In this document: positions 42,412-51,116 of the stretch, in pieces
How positions within the stretch are numbered: position 1 is the stretch's first letter
Layout of the letters: every line of letters begins with the position of its first letter
DNA from: Scopulibacillus daqui
GTDB taxonomy: Bacteria; Bacillota; Bacilli; Bacillales; Sporolactobacillaceae
Direction of reading: 5' to 3'
Length of the DNA: 64,000 bases
Assembly: GCF_016908855.1 (NCBI RefSeq)
Contig: NZ_JAFBER010000001.1
Location: forward strand, 310,001 to 374,000
Made by a program: the position numbers and the translations under genes
Notes under the pieces: model-generated
What the model was told of the DNA's origin: nothing
The model's input: the letters and a program-made list of their open reading frames with translations, nothing else
Database searches by the model: none

Positions 42412-43332
42412 ATGATTGAACAAATGATGCGGAATTTCTTTTTGTTCTTAGGGGAAAACAAAAAAATGACGAAGCTTGCCAAAAAGTACGGTCTTAGTTT
42501 AGGGGCAAGCCGCTTTGTAGCTGGAGCAACGCTTGAGGATTCTCTTGACGCTCTCCGTAAATTAAATAAAAAAGGATTTTCGATAACGCTCGATCACCTT
42601 GGCGAGTTTGTTGATAACGAAAAAGAAGCCAATGAAATGACGGATCATTGCATTGAGGCCATTGAATTTATAGATAAACACAATCTCGATTCGCAATTGT
42701 CGCTGAAAATCACATCAATGGGGCTGGATATCAGCCGTGAGCTTTGCATGAAAAACATGCGCCGAATTATGGATAAGGCGAAACAGCACGGCGTTTTCGT
42801 TACAATTGATATGGAAGACCATTCCCGATGCGGCGTCACATTGGAAGTATTTAAAGAATTGAAACAGGAATACGATAACATCGGGACAGTGATTCAAGCT
42901 TATCTGTATCGGACCATCGATGATCTTAATGAACTAGATGAATACCAACCGCGGCTTCGGATTGTTAAGGGCGCGTACAAAGAACCGGAAGAAGTGGCAT
43001 TTCCAAATAAAAAAGACGTCGATCAAAATTTCAAAAATTTGATTCAAATCCATTTATTAAGAGGCCGCTTCACCTCAATTGCTACCCATGATGATGAGAT
43101 CATCCGTTTTACCAAAGAATTGGTTAAGAGGCACAATATTCCGAAAGATCAGTTTGAATTCCAAATGTTATATGGCATTCGTCCTGAACGCCAAGAAGAA
43201 ATCATTAAAGAAGGTTATAATATGCGGATTTATGTACCATACGGCGATGATTGGTACGGCTATAACATGCGCCGCTTAGCCGAACGTCCGGCAAACGTTG
43301 CTTTTGTGCTTAAAGGCATTATGAAAAAGTAA
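42412..43332 (+). CDS. Proline dehydrogenase
   Basis: 306 residues, the short monofunctional PutA-N/ProDH type of Bacillales. The FAD barrel is recognisable from ASRFVAGATLEDSLDALRKLNKKGFSITLDHLGE, LSLKITSMGLDI, AYLYRT, RIVKGAYKEP and the C-terminal YGDDWYGYNMRRLAERPAN. It oxidises proline to pyrroline-5-carboxylate. ATG at 42412 follows TAGGAGGGTG; upstream open codons lack a ribosome site. No P5C dehydrogenase or proline transporter is adjacent, so the second step must be encoded elsewhere. Confidence 0.93.
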   Translation: MIEQMMRNFFLFLGENKKMTKLAKKYGLSLGASRFVAGATLEDSLDALRKLNKKGFSITLDHLGEFVDNEKEANEMTDHCIEAIEFIDKHNLDSQLSLKITSMGLDISRELCMKNMRRIMDKAKQHGVFVTIDMEDHSRCGVTLEVFKELKQEYDNIGTVIQAYLYRTIDDLNELDEYQPRLRIVKGAYKEPEEVAFPNKKDVDQNFKNLIQIHLLRGRFTSIATHDDEIIRFTKELVKRHNIPKDQFEFQMLYGIRPERQEEIIKEGYNMRIYVPYGDDWYGYNMRRLAERPANVAFVLKGIMKK

Positions 43333-43362
43333 TTTTAAGTCTAAAAAAAGGAGATTATAGTA

Positions 43363-44172
43363 ATGGCTGAAAAGAGTATTATTGAAAATACTCCTGAGCC
43401 GCGCACGAGAATGAATCTTGCTGAAGATTTATGTAAACTTGGCTTGGCATCCGGAATGACCGTGATTGTCCACTCCTCGATGAGTTCAATTGGATGGGTC
43501 TGCGGCGGGCCTGTTGCTGTTGTGCAAGCGCTGATGGATGTTATTACGCCGCAAGGAACGATCGTCATGCCGGCGCAGACCACCCATTATTCTGATCCTG
43601 CTTGCTGGGAAAATCCGCCCGTACCAACTGCTTGGCATGAAAAAATAAGAAAGGAAATGCCAGCATTTGAATCGGAAATCACGCCGACATTAGGAATGGG
43701 AGTGATTGCAGAAACTTTCCGGACTTTTCCGTCTGTTTATAGAAGCAATCACCCGGCTTATTCATTTGCAGCGTGGGGGAAAGATGCTGAAGCAATCACC
43801 CATAGCCATTCGCTTGATAATGGGTTAGGAGAAAGGTCGCCTCTTGCCCGTATTTACGAAAAAGACGGTTGGATTCTTATGCTTGGAACCGGCTATAATA
43901 CGAATACCTCTTTCCATCTTGCCGAGTATCGGTCAGGCGTCAGAAAAGCCATTCAAGCCGGAGCCCCGATAATAGAAAATGGCAAACGGGTTTGGAGCAC
44001 CTACCATGATATTGCATTAGATGAAGAATGTTTTCAAGAAATTGGAGATGAAATGGAAAAAGTGATTCCTGTAAAACGGGGAAAAGCCGGTTCAGCACGC
44101 TCCTATTTATTCCGTCAGCGCGAGGCTGTTGATTTTGCAAAGGCATGGCTTATCCGTTCATGTTCAAAATAG
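43363..44172 (+). CDS. AAC(3)-family N-acetyltransferase (YokD-like)
   Basis: 269 residues. Family marks: VIVHSSMSSIGWVCGGPVAVVQALMDVITPQGTIVMPAQT, PAYSFAAWG and LGTGYNTNTSFHLAEYR with the conserved His. These acetyl-CoA dependent enzymes include aminoglycoside 3-N-acetyltransferases and FrbF; most chromosomal Bacillus members, such as YokD, have unknown substrates. It lies 30 bases after the proline dehydrogenase gene and ends at a terminator, so the two may be one transcript. Resistance should not be assumed. Confidence 0.86.
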   Translation: MAEKSIIENTPEPRTRMNLAEDLCKLGLASGMTVIVHSSMSSIGWVCGGPVAVVQALMDVITPQGTIVMPAQTTHYSDPACWENPPVPTAWHEKIRKEMPAFESEITPTLGMGVIAETFRTFPSVYRSNHPAYSFAAWGKDAEAITHSHSLDNGLGERSPLARIYEKDGWILMLGTGYNTNTSFHLAEYRSGVRKAIQAGAPIIENGKRVWSTYHDIALDEECFQEIGDEMEKVIPVKRGKAGSARSYLFRQREAVDFAKAWLIRSCSK

Positions 44173-44196
44173 ATGAATGATTTTTCAAAGCGGTTC

Positions 44197-44222
44197 AAGC
44201 GTCTTGTCAGGCGCTTTTTTTT
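44197..44222 (+). terminator. Terminator after the AAC(3)-like gene
   Basis: AAGCGTCT pairs with AGGCGCTT (one wobble), 4-base loop, followed by an eight-base T run. Confidence 0.88.
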
Positions 44223-44534
44223 GTTTAGAAAATATTCGAGCGATATCGTCAAAGGCTGCAAACGTGCTTTTTATAAATCAATCATTTCAGAAATGACATA
44301 TGATATATTTGGATAAGTGATCCTTTTCCATTTGCCGAAGAATGCTAGAAAGCAGCATAACAATGATTTTGTCCTCTGGTGCGGCCAATGGCTTAGAACA
44401 ATTTGACTAAAGGGTTTTAAGTTATTGTTCTCGAAATATTAAATAAACCATGGATGCCTCATTCAATGTTTTAGTTGATTGTAATAGGCTCAAATGGTTC
44501 CGGAGGCATTCATCTTATAAGGAGGGTAAAATTT
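44223..44534. other. Intergenic region before the DUF2278 gene, 312 bp
   Basis: AT-rich leader and promoter region. The frame downstream is open back to 44475 but without a ribosome site. No repeat, hairpin or gene stands out. Confidence 0.4.
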
Positions 44535-45254
44535 ATGCCTTTAAAAAAATATGGTGTGCTTAAAGGAAAAGCGATTGACTCAAAGCAAGGCAGTGACAGC
44601 AGTCCCCATTACCAAGTATTAATAGAGGATGACCAGGGTACAAAATATCGGATTGCCATAAATATTAAATCGCAATCATCCCCTTCAGAAGTTTTATATT
44701 TTGTCAGCGAAGATTTTAATTCAGGCGACATTACAAAACTGCCTCATCTAGAGACTGGCTTTACAGAAATTAATCATAATCATCCGGATATCGCATTGGA
44801 TTATATACGCGGAAAATTATTCGATCCAAAGAAAATGATCCCTCTTCCTGCCAATATTCCTGGTCCTAATAACGATTTAAATGACAAAATTAATCATTAT
44901 TTTCAAGAAGCTATAAATAAAAAAGCGGTTGTTTACGCGTTTGGCGACAGATGGGGTCCTGAAATGGGGCAGCCGGATCAATATTTTAACTTTATGCCCG
45001 GCAACGGCATTCACGACATACACATGAATCAAGGCAATGTGGGGAAATGGCAGCAGGATAACGGGACATGGCAAGACGGCGGTGTCTTAATTTACTTTGA
45101 AGAGACTGGCAAGTGGGTTGGCATGTTTTTGGCTTTTCAGTCTCAATCGTGGTGTACAGATGACCAAGGGAATGCGACGCGTCCCGTTGAAGAATGCAAT
45201 TATAAAAATTTTGACCAAAAAAGGCGTCAAACAAACGAGAAAAGCAAAAAATAG
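44535..45254 (+). CDS. DUF2278-family protein (YukJ-like)
   Basis: 239 residues, soluble. MPLKKYGVLKGKAIDSKQ at the start, followed by PHYQVLIEDDQGTKYRIAINIKS and the FNFMPGNGIHDIHMNQGN motif near residue 165, matches the YukJ/DUF2278 family; the C-terminal part includes VLIYFEETGKWVGMFLAFQSQSWCTDDQGN. Function unknown. ATG at 44535 follows AAGGAGGG. Ends with a basic tail and a hairpin terminator. Confidence 0.83.
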   Translation: MPLKKYGVLKGKAIDSKQGSDSSPHYQVLIEDDQGTKYRIAINIKSQSSPSEVLYFVSEDFNSGDITKLPHLETGFTEINHNHPDIALDYIRGKLFDPKKMIPLPANIPGPNNDLNDKINHYFQEAINKKAVVYAFGDRWGPEMGQPDQYFNFMPGNGIHDIHMNQGNVGKWQQDNGTWQDGGVLIYFEETGKWVGMFLAFQSQSWCTDDQGNATRPVEECNYKNFDQKRRQTNEKSKK

Positions 45255-45264
45255 AATCTTAAGC

Positions 45265-45289
45265 AGGCAGTAGGCTAAGCTTACTGCCT
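45265..45289 (+). terminator. Terminator after the DUF2278 gene
   Basis: AGGCAGTA pairs perfectly with TACTGCCT, 9-base loop, followed by TTATATTT. Confidence 0.72.
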
Positions 45290-45474
45290 TTATATTTCAG
45301 CAATAAATGCTGCCGCGTCTTAAGATGACTCCCCTTAACAGGATAATAGCTTTGTAAGGTCGAAGTAATGTGTATGCCTGATAGAAAAAATCTAAATGCC
45401 ATGTCATGTATCGTGAAGAACGGTTAAACAGGCTTATTTTTTCAATTCAGCATTGATCAGCAGAGGGGACGTAT

Positions 45475-46923
45475 ATGCAGAAGATATTATGTTTTTTCTT
45501 GGCGCTATCCATCTTCATCATTGGTGTTTCTGGAAAAAGTCTGGCAGACGGACAAACAAATCAGCAGAAAAAAATTGACCAGCTGATTACTAACGATATG
45601 AAAAAAGGCAAAATACCCGGCTTAGCAGTCGTGATTATTAAAAATGGCCAAACGATATATAAAAAGGGCTATGGCTATGCGGATATGAAATCTAAAAAAA
45701 GAGTCTCGGGAAGCACTAAGTTTCAGTTAGCTTCTTTGACGAAAGCATTTACCGGGCTTGAAATCATGAGGCTCGCCAACCTTGGATTTATAAATCTGAA
45801 TGACAGCGTATCTGAATATATCTCTTGGTTTCACGTTAATTATAACGGCAAGCCGGTACAGATAACGGTTAAGGAACTGTTGGAACAGTCCAGCGGCATA
45901 CCATCTGATGACATTCTGAGAATACCTGTTTCGACAGCCGATGATGCTCTTGAAAAGGGTGTAAAACATGTTGCTGGCATTAATTTAAGCAGTCAGCCAG
46001 GCGAAAAATTTATTTACTCGAACATCAATTTTAATATTTTAGGCCTTATCATTGAGACAGTAACTGGAAAAAAATACGAGGATGTGATGCGGCAGGCCGT
46101 TTTTCATCCTTTAGGGTTAAACCATACATCTGTAAGGACGACACCGAATCCCGATCATATGACTAAAGGATATAAAGTCAGCTTCTTGGCGCCGCGGGAA
46201 TACTTTAAGCCTGCGGATAAGAGCATAGGGCCGGCGGCGAATATCATTTTAGACAGCCGTGATATGGAACGGTGGATGGCTATTAATTTAGGATTAGTTA
46301 AGATACCGGGATTGCAGCTGATAAGTTTATCTGATGATAATAAATTTCATTATTTTGCAGGCTGGATGTTCGATCCGGATGAATCAATCATTTATCACAG
46401 CGGGAATTTGCCAAACAATTCAGCCTATATTTTATTGGAACCGAAGAACAAAAACGGGATAGCCGTTTTAGCCAATTCAAACTCTCCTTATACGAGGGCC
46501 ATTGCTAAAGGAATCGATAACATATTACACGGCAAGGAAGGCTTTGGAGAATATAAAGACGAATTTGTTTATGCAGATCGAGTTAGCACTATTGCAGTGA
46601 TTTTCTGCTGTCCTATGATTTTATTATTGCTATGGCGGCTGGTGACAATAGTAAGACAGATGCACCAAAAACAAAGGGTATATATTAGAAATGGTCTTTC
46701 TTATTGTACAATCATTGCTGCCATTATTTTGATCGCTGCGATTTGCCTTACTGCCTATAGGCTGCCAAGTTTGGTTTTTGGAAACCCTTATTGGTCTTAT
46801 GTTAATGATTGGTATTCCAGTGCGGTTAAGTACGCGGCCACATTGTTTGTGTGTTTCAGCATTTTATTAATTACCAACTTGACATTAGCCATTAACACGA
46901 AACAAACCAATCAGTCATTCTAA
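45475..46923 (+). CDS. Beta-lactamase-family (class C/PBP4*-like) membrane serine hydrolase
   Basis: 482 residues. Signal peptide (first 24 residues), then a serine beta-lactamase fold with SxxK as SLTK at residues 87-90 and YSN in FIYSNINFNILGLIIE; GWMFDPDESIIYHSGNLPNN resembles the third (HxG) motif. The last 110 residues contain three hydrophobic segments, so the enzyme is membrane-anchored at its C-terminus with the catalytic domain outside. Such proteins are usually D-aminopeptidases, esterases or FmtA/Flp-like wall enzymes and not true beta-lactamases. Confidence 0.87.
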   Translation: MQKILCFFLALSIFIIGVSGKSLADGQTNQQKKIDQLITNDMKKGKIPGLAVVIIKNGQTIYKKGYGYADMKSKKRVSGSTKFQLASLTKAFTGLEIMRLANLGFINLNDSVSEYISWFHVNYNGKPVQITVKELLEQSSGIPSDDILRIPVSTADDALEKGVKHVAGINLSSQPGEKFIYSNINFNILGLIIETVTGKKYEDVMRQAVFHPLGLNHTSVRTTPNPDHMTKGYKVSFLAPREYFKPADKSIGPAANIILDSRDMERWMAINLGLVKIPGLQLISLSDDNKFHYFAGWMFDPDESIIYHSGNLPNNSAYILLEPKNKNGIAVLANSNSPYTRAIAKGIDNILHGKEGFGEYKDEFVYADRVSTIAVIFCCPMILLLLWRLVTIVRQMHQKQRVYIRNGLSYCTIIAAIILIAAICLTAYRLPSLVFGNPYWSYVNDWYSSAVKYAATLFVCFSILLITNLTLAINTKQTNQSF

Positions 46924-46927
46924 TATG

Positions 46928-46978
46928 CTCCCCTTCCGGCAGACAGATTAAAATAAAATCTGACTGCTTGAAGGGGAG
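46928..46978. terminator. Long hairpin between convergent genes
   Basis: CTCCCCTTC pairs with GAAGGGGAG, and an inner GCAGACAGATT/AATCTGACTGC stem (one mismatch) extends the structure to about 20 pairs. There is no T run, so termination would depend on the stable stem or on another factor. Confidence 0.55.
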
Positions 46979-47125
46979 TAAACTGTATCTGTTTAACAAA
47001 TGATTGAAGCTTTAATCGGGATCTTATATTGTCGCGGCGTGTGAAGATTTGATTGGCATCTGGCATGCTGATTATGATTTCTTATTTCATTGCTTAGAAG
47101 ACGGCAATGGCATTAAAAATCTTAT

Positions 47126-48292
47126 CTAGAAAGTTGTTTTTGCAGGGCTATGGATATAGGTTCTTAACAGAATAAATACCAACCCTGCTATTAACGATAG
47201 AAATCCAACTAATACGACATATTGTGTGCCTAATTCTGATATAAATAATCCGCCTGCAGCTGAACCAATTGTTGTTCCTAAGTTAGCGGACGTTAAAAAT
47301 AACCCATTGGCGAAATCAGGAGCTTCAGGAGCCGCAGACATCATCCAATATTGATTAATATTAGCCCCTGTTCCAGCGGATATTCCCCAAATTAAGGTAA
47401 TGACTGCCATAGGTGCGGTAAACTGTCCAAATAGGAATAATATGATGTAAACAGCTCCCAATACAAAAGGATACGCCACTACAGATTTGACGGCACTTTT
47501 AGTCAGGAGCTTCCCTGCGGCTATGTTTCCAATAATATTGGCTCCGCCATATATGACTAACATTAAACTAATGGTATTCGGGGATATTTTCGTAACAGTT
47601 TTCAGATATTCAGCAAGGTAACTATAAACGCCAAATATCGCTGAATTGATGCAAATGACAGCCGCAACGGAAAGCCAAGTATGTAATTTCTTTAATACTG
47701 ATAATTGTGCACCGTAAGAAAGTCTTTCCTTAACGGGCATAGATGGTATAAATAATAATGTAGCAATGAATGCTAGAGCATTGACAACTGCAAAGAATGC
47801 CATCGCCGTTTGCAAAGAAGCTGCACTAGCAATAAAACTTGCGATTGGTACACCGATGACCATACCCGCAGATACGCCAATCATGACTTTAGAAACAGCT
47901 TTTGGAGCTTCTTCCTCACTCACTGTGGCGGCCGCTGCGGTAAAAGCCAATGAACAATAAATGGGATGAAAAAAGGCTGGAATGACACGGGCAAGTAATG
48001 CAATAGTAAAGTTAGTTGTAAATATGGAAACAATATTTCCTAAAACGAAAACACCGAGTACGAGCAACATGACCTTCTTTCGATTTATGCCCGAAAACAA
48101 TAACGGCATTGTTGGACCTGATACTGCAACAATAAGGGCAAAAAGACTCACCATCAAACCTGCCTTTGATACACTGACATCAAAGTGGCCAGCAATAGAA
48201 GGAAGTATCCCAATAATACCCATTTCAGTATTTATGATACCGAAAACGCCTATGGCTAATATAAATATAATCAAATGATTTCGTTTTGCCAA
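47126..48292 (-). CDS. MFS transporter, DHA1 efflux type
   Basis: 388 residues and 12 membrane segments. TEMGIIGILPSIAGHFDVSVSKAGLMVSLFALIVAVSGP at the start and INRKKVMLLVLGVFVLGNIVS after helix 2 place it with AraJ/NepI/YdhP-type efflux proteins. TTG start with GGAG nine bases upstream. It follows the remnant of an SDR gene and is divergent from a LysR gene, an arrangement in which LysR would control the SDR-MFS unit. Confidence 0.86.
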   Translation of the reverse strand: MAKRNHLIIFILAIGVFGIINTEMGIIGILPSIAGHFDVSVSKAGLMVSLFALIVAVSGPTMPLLFSGINRKKVMLLVLGVFVLGNIVSIFTTNFTIALLARVIPAFFHPIYCSLAFTAAAATVSEEEAPKAVSKVMIGVSAGMVIGVPIASFIASAASLQTAMAFFAVVNALAFIATLLFIPSMPVKERLSYGAQLSVLKKLHTWLSVAAVICINSAIFGVYSYLAEYLKTVTKISPNTISLMLVIYGGANIIGNIAAGKLLTKSAVKSVVAYPFVLGAVYIILFLFGQFTAPMAVITLIWGISAGTGANINQYWMMSAAPEAPDFANGLFLTSANLGTTIGSAAGGLFISELGTQYVVLVGFLSLIAGLVFILLRTYIHSPAKTTF

Positions 48293-48381
48293 AATAACAA
48301 CTCCTATCTTAGTTGTGTCAAATTAGGCTGTCTCGTTTTTTTGCAGGTGCAGGGATCGAACGCGAACATAAAATTCCTGTC

Positions 48382-48501
48382 TTATCGACGAGCCGCAATC
48401 ACTCGTTTTGCTCCTTCTTGTGCAAGCTTCATGGCAGGCGTTTCGCCAATTCCGCTTGATGCACCCGTAATGACAACAACTTTATCTTGAATAGAAGACA
48501 T
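48382..48501 (-). pseudogene. Truncated short-chain dehydrogenase (SDR) remnant
   Basis: A 39-codon frame beginning MSSIQDKVVVITGASSGIG and ending VIAARR, then a stop. It is the N-terminal NAD-binding strand-helix-strand of an SDR enzyme with the TGxxxGIG motif intact; the remaining 200 or so residues are gone and the MFS gene begins about 90 bases on. AAAGGATG precedes the ATG, so the fragment may still be translated. It indicates a deletion in what was a LysR-regulated SDR-MFS pair. Confidence 0.78.
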
Positions 48502-48582
48502 ATTAGCATACATCCTTTCTTACTGTTGTTTTCATCCTTTGTTATTTATTCTAGATGCGCCTTTTGCGTATGCCAAATACTT

Positions 48583-48601
48583 ATATCTTATATCAAGATA
48601 T
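48583..48601. promoter_or_regulatory. Candidate LysR operator
   Basis: ATATCTT and AAGATAT form a perfect 7-bp inverted repeat with a 5-base centre in the divergent region between the SDR remnant and the LysR gene, directly before the LysR promoter. Confidence 0.5.
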
Positions 48602-48603
48602 GC

Positions 48604-48633
48604 TTGATGGGCATTTTAGAAAATGTATATACT
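48604..48633 (+). promoter_or_regulatory. SigA-type promoter of the LysR gene
   Basis: TTGATG at 48604-48609, an 18-base spacer and TATACT at 48628-48633, 25 bases before the start codon and directly downstream of the inverted repeat. Confidence 0.6.
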
Positions 48634-48657
48634 AAAACATTAAAGGAGGCGTGTGAT

Positions 48658-49554
48658 ATGGAACTTAGAGTTTTGCGATATTTTCTTGCTGTTGCAAGAG
48701 AAGGAAGTATGACGGGTGCTGCTGATTTTTTGCATATTACACAGCCAACCTTGTCAAGACAATTAAAAGACCTTGAACAAGAGTTGGGGAAGAAACTATT
48801 TATTCGCAGCAGTCATAGTATCGTTCTTACCGTTGAAGGCATGCACCTTCGAAAGAGGGCAGAAGAAATTATTGATATGGCCGATAAATTAGAGGCAGAA
48901 TTTAATTGCATGGAAGAAACAATCAGTGGAGATGTTTATATAGGCGGCGGGGAGACAGACGCCATGAGACAGATTGCCCGGGTAGTTAAAGAGCTGCAAT
49001 TAAGCTATCCAAATATACGGTATCACCTTTACAGCGGAAACGAAGACGATGTGACTGAACGGCTTGACAAGGGATTGCTTGATTTTGGTATTTTAATTCA
49101 ACCCGCCAATTTATCAAAATACAATTATATCAATATCCCAACCAAAGATGTTTGGGGCGTTGTTATGAGGAAAGACAGCCCTCTTGCTCTCAAAGATGCC
49201 ATTCGGGCAGAGGATTTATTAAATGTTCCGTTGATCTGTTCACGCCAGGCTATAAAACAGACCTTTTCAAAAAATGAATTTGCCGATTGGTTTGGTGAAG
49301 ACTTTGATAAATTAAACATAGTGACGACATACAATCTTGCATATAATGCCGCCATTATGGTTGAAGAGGGGATTGGTTATGCAGTCGTTCTGGATAAAAT
49401 AGTGAATACGTCTAGTGACAGCAGCCTTTGTTTTAGACCGCTAAAGCCGAGGCTCGAATCTGGCTTAAATGTTGTTTGGAAAAAGCATCAGGCTTTTTCC
49501 GCAGCTGCTGATCTATTTTTAAAAGAAATTCAGGCCGAATTTTCAAAGTCTTGA
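48658..49554 (+). CDS. LysR-family transcriptional regulator
   Basis: 298 residues. Helix-turn-helix at residues 1-60 (MELRVLRYFLAVAREGSMTG...LHITQPTLSRQLKDLEQELG), then a two-lobe effector-binding domain (about 90-295). ATG at 48658 has AAAGGAGG upstream; 57 further open codons precede it without a ribosome site. Divergent from the SDR remnant and MFS gene, which are its probable targets. Confidence 0.93.
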   Translation: MELRVLRYFLAVAREGSMTGAADFLHITQPTLSRQLKDLEQELGKKLFIRSSHSIVLTVEGMHLRKRAEEIIDMADKLEAEFNCMEETISGDVYIGGGETDAMRQIARVVKELQLSYPNIRYHLYSGNEDDVTERLDKGLLDFGILIQPANLSKYNYINIPTKDVWGVVMRKDSPLALKDAIRAEDLLNVPLICSRQAIKQTFSKNEFADWFGEDFDKLNIVTTYNLAYNAAIMVEEGIGYAVVLDKIVNTSSDSSLCFRPLKPRLESGLNVVWKKHQAFSAAADLFLKEIQAEFSKS

Positions 49555-49881
49555 TCAGATGTATAGGAAAATCTCGCAAACATATAATGAATGGTGTGCC
49601 ATGGCAGAAAAAGCAGGTGATCGATTAGAAGGTATTGCCTCACGCCCATCAAGCCACCCCAAAAATGAAAATAACGCTATTCATTCTGTAAATAACGGAA
49701 AGGATGGTGTTTATTTATGTATGGCGAGATTTCAGTTGGCAAATGATTTTAATTTTAAAATGTCACAAGGATATTAGCATTATAGGTCGAAATGAGTATT
49801 ATCTGTATTTTTCTTGGTAAACACTCTTTAGCAAAGCATTTGCTGTGAAGTCTGAACGATCTATATACGGGGGGATTGGCG

Positions 49882-50298
49882 TTGAGCACTAAAATCAAGG
49901 AAAGCAAGTATAAATCGGTGTTCGGATGGGACGGCGACAACGGGTTAGGCGAAAGGCTGATCAGACGCATCCTTGATGGTAAAAAGACAGCGACATGTGC
50001 GCCTAAGGAGGCCTATACTAAAGGAGAGTTAAAAGAAACTTATAAGTCAGCCGGCAAAGTCGTTACAGTCTATGACAAAGACAACCAACCCCGATGCAAT
50101 ATTAAAATCACTGATGTTTTTGAAACGACTTTTGGCAGCCCCGATCTTCGCCTAGTGATAGGGGAAGGATACGGCACCAGCATTCAACAATTTCAGGAGG
50201 ATCATAGACAAGCGTGGAAAGATTATACAGAAAATGGCTTTCGTTTAAATGATGAGACGATTTTGGTTGTTGAATTGTTTGAATTAGTGAAGGATTGA
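49882..50298 (+). CDS. ASCH-domain protein
   Basis: 138 residues. The ASCH pattern is clear: [32 protein letters not shown] with the conserved Lys and Thr, [24 protein letters not shown], and a C-terminal [12 protein letters not shown] strand. The domain binds RNA or nucleotides and is found in N4-acetylcytidine hydrolases of the YqfB type and in proteins of unknown role. The TTG at 49882 is seven bases behind GGGGGG; a TTG at 49876 is too close to it. Confidence 0.8.
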   Translation: MSTKIKESKYKSVFGWDGDNGLGERLIRRILDGKKTATCAPKEAYTKGELKETYKSAGKVVTVYDKDNQPRCNIKITDVFETTFGSPDLRLVIGEGYGTSIQQFQEDHRQAWKDYTENGFRLNDETILVVELFELVKD

Positions 50299-50364
50299 AA
50301 GTTTTGGAAGGCTTTTTTTAAATCATGCAAGGTTAAATCAAGCCGCTCATAAAATGCTGTAAGG

Positions 50365-50391
50365 GCACTCAACAATAAGAGTGCTTTTTTT
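50365..50391 (+). terminator. Terminator after the ASCH gene
   Basis: GCACTC pairs with GAGTGC around an 8-base loop and is followed by a seven-base T run. Confidence 0.82.
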
Positions 50392-50408
50392 CTTACAAAT
50401 TTGTAAGA
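50391..50408. promoter_or_regulatory. Perfect 18-bp palindrome upstream of the YxeA gene
   Basis: TCTTACAAATTTGTAAGA is self-complementary over its full length. It lies right after a terminator and about 130 bases before the YxeA-family start, the position of an operator for a dimeric regulator. No matching regulator gene is adjacent. Confidence 0.45.
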
Positions 50409-50541
50409 TAAGTCACGGAAATTGTAATCAAAATAAATGGAACACGTACATACTCTGAATTAAACTGAAATTATCAAAAGACGTTCAACCTTTAGAAAAG
50501 AACATAAGGAGTCTCACATACCAAAAAAAGGGGGAGCTAAT

Positions 50542-50922
50542 ATGCGGCGCTTTTTTATAAGCTTATTTGAAGTTTTAATCATTTTGACGGTCATTTTTGC
50601 GGGCGGCGGTTATTATGTTCACTCTAAATCAGAAGGGCTTCAGGCTACAGTAGATAATATTAATTCAAAAGTTAAAGCAAAAGATTACTTTGCTGCGGTG
50701 GATAATCAGGGAGAAAAGATCAGCGCAAACCAATATCGCTATCAATTTAACGGCTATGATAAAAATGGAAAACATAAAAAAATTACAGTTATCGCGGATA
50801 AAAAGCTGAGAAAAGGCATGTGTTTGAAAATTTATACCAAAGGGAATGAAGGAAAAGGATGGTATAGGGTAAAAGAACGTACAATTCCTCACAAAGCGAT
50901 GCAAAAAATGAATGCTTCATAA
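50542..50922 (+). CDS. YxeA-family (DUF1093) secreted or membrane-anchored protein
   Basis: 126 residues. An N-terminal hydrophobic segment (about 5-26) with a G-G-G-Y boundary is an uncleaved anchor or signal; the rest is a small beta-rich domain with YRYQFNGYDKNGKHKKITVIADKKLRKGMCLKIYTK, the hallmark of the YxeA family (OB-like fold). Function unknown; family members are often near peptide-resistance or exporter genes, which is not the case here. ATG behind GGGGGAGC. Confidence 0.82.
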   Translation: MRRFFISLFEVLIILTVIFAGGGYYVHSKSEGLQATVDNINSKVKAKDYFAAVDNQGEKISANQYRYQFNGYDKNGKHKKITVIADKKLRKGMCLKIYTKGNEGKGWYRVKERTIPHKAMQKMNAS

Positions 50923-50993
50923 ACGTTCCTATTGTTTTTCTATATTGTGCACCTGTAATATTGAGAATTTTATAGCGAGTGACTATAATGATC

Positions 50994-51092
50994 ATGTAGA
51001 ATGTAAAAACACGATCCGGTTGGTAGTCCGGATGCATCATGATTATGATGTCAGTAACCTTCCCCTCCTCGGGATGTCCATCATTCTACGGA
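50994..51092 (+). ncRNA. yjdF riboswitch (azaaromatic-sensing RNA motif)
   Basis: P1 is GTAGAATG (50996-51003) with CATTCTAC (51082-51089). Inside are a GATCCGG...CCGGATGCATC hairpin with the GTTGGTAGT loop and the conserved GATGTCAGTAACCTTCCCC segment. It lies immediately before a yjdF-family gene, its usual place. CCCTCCTC at 51063-51070 inside the motif is complementary to the gene's ribosome site GAGGAGGG (51102-51109), so control is probably at translation. Confidence 0.9.
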
Positions 51093-51116
51093 TTTTATTT
51101 AGAGGAGGGAATCGTT

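Noticed and set aside
43363-44172. Calling the AAC(3)-like gene an aminoglycoside resistance gene.
   Set aside because: The family is widespread on Bacillus chromosomes with unknown substrates, and nothing in the context indicates resistance.
45475-46923. Calling the serine hydrolase a beta-lactamase.
   Set aside because: SxxK and YxN are shared by D-aminopeptidases, esterases and FmtA-like wall enzymes; the three-helix C-terminal anchor fits those better.
48340-48375. A GTTCGATCCC-like stretch that resembles the T-arm of a tRNA on the minus strand.
   Set aside because: The flanking bases do not pair into a T-stem and no acceptor, D or anticodon arm can be found nearby.
49559-49777. A 72-codon plus-strand frame directly after the LysR gene.
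   Set aside because: No ribosome site, no recognisable domain and low-complexity composition; it starts five bases after the LysR stop by chance. Kept out of the gene list.
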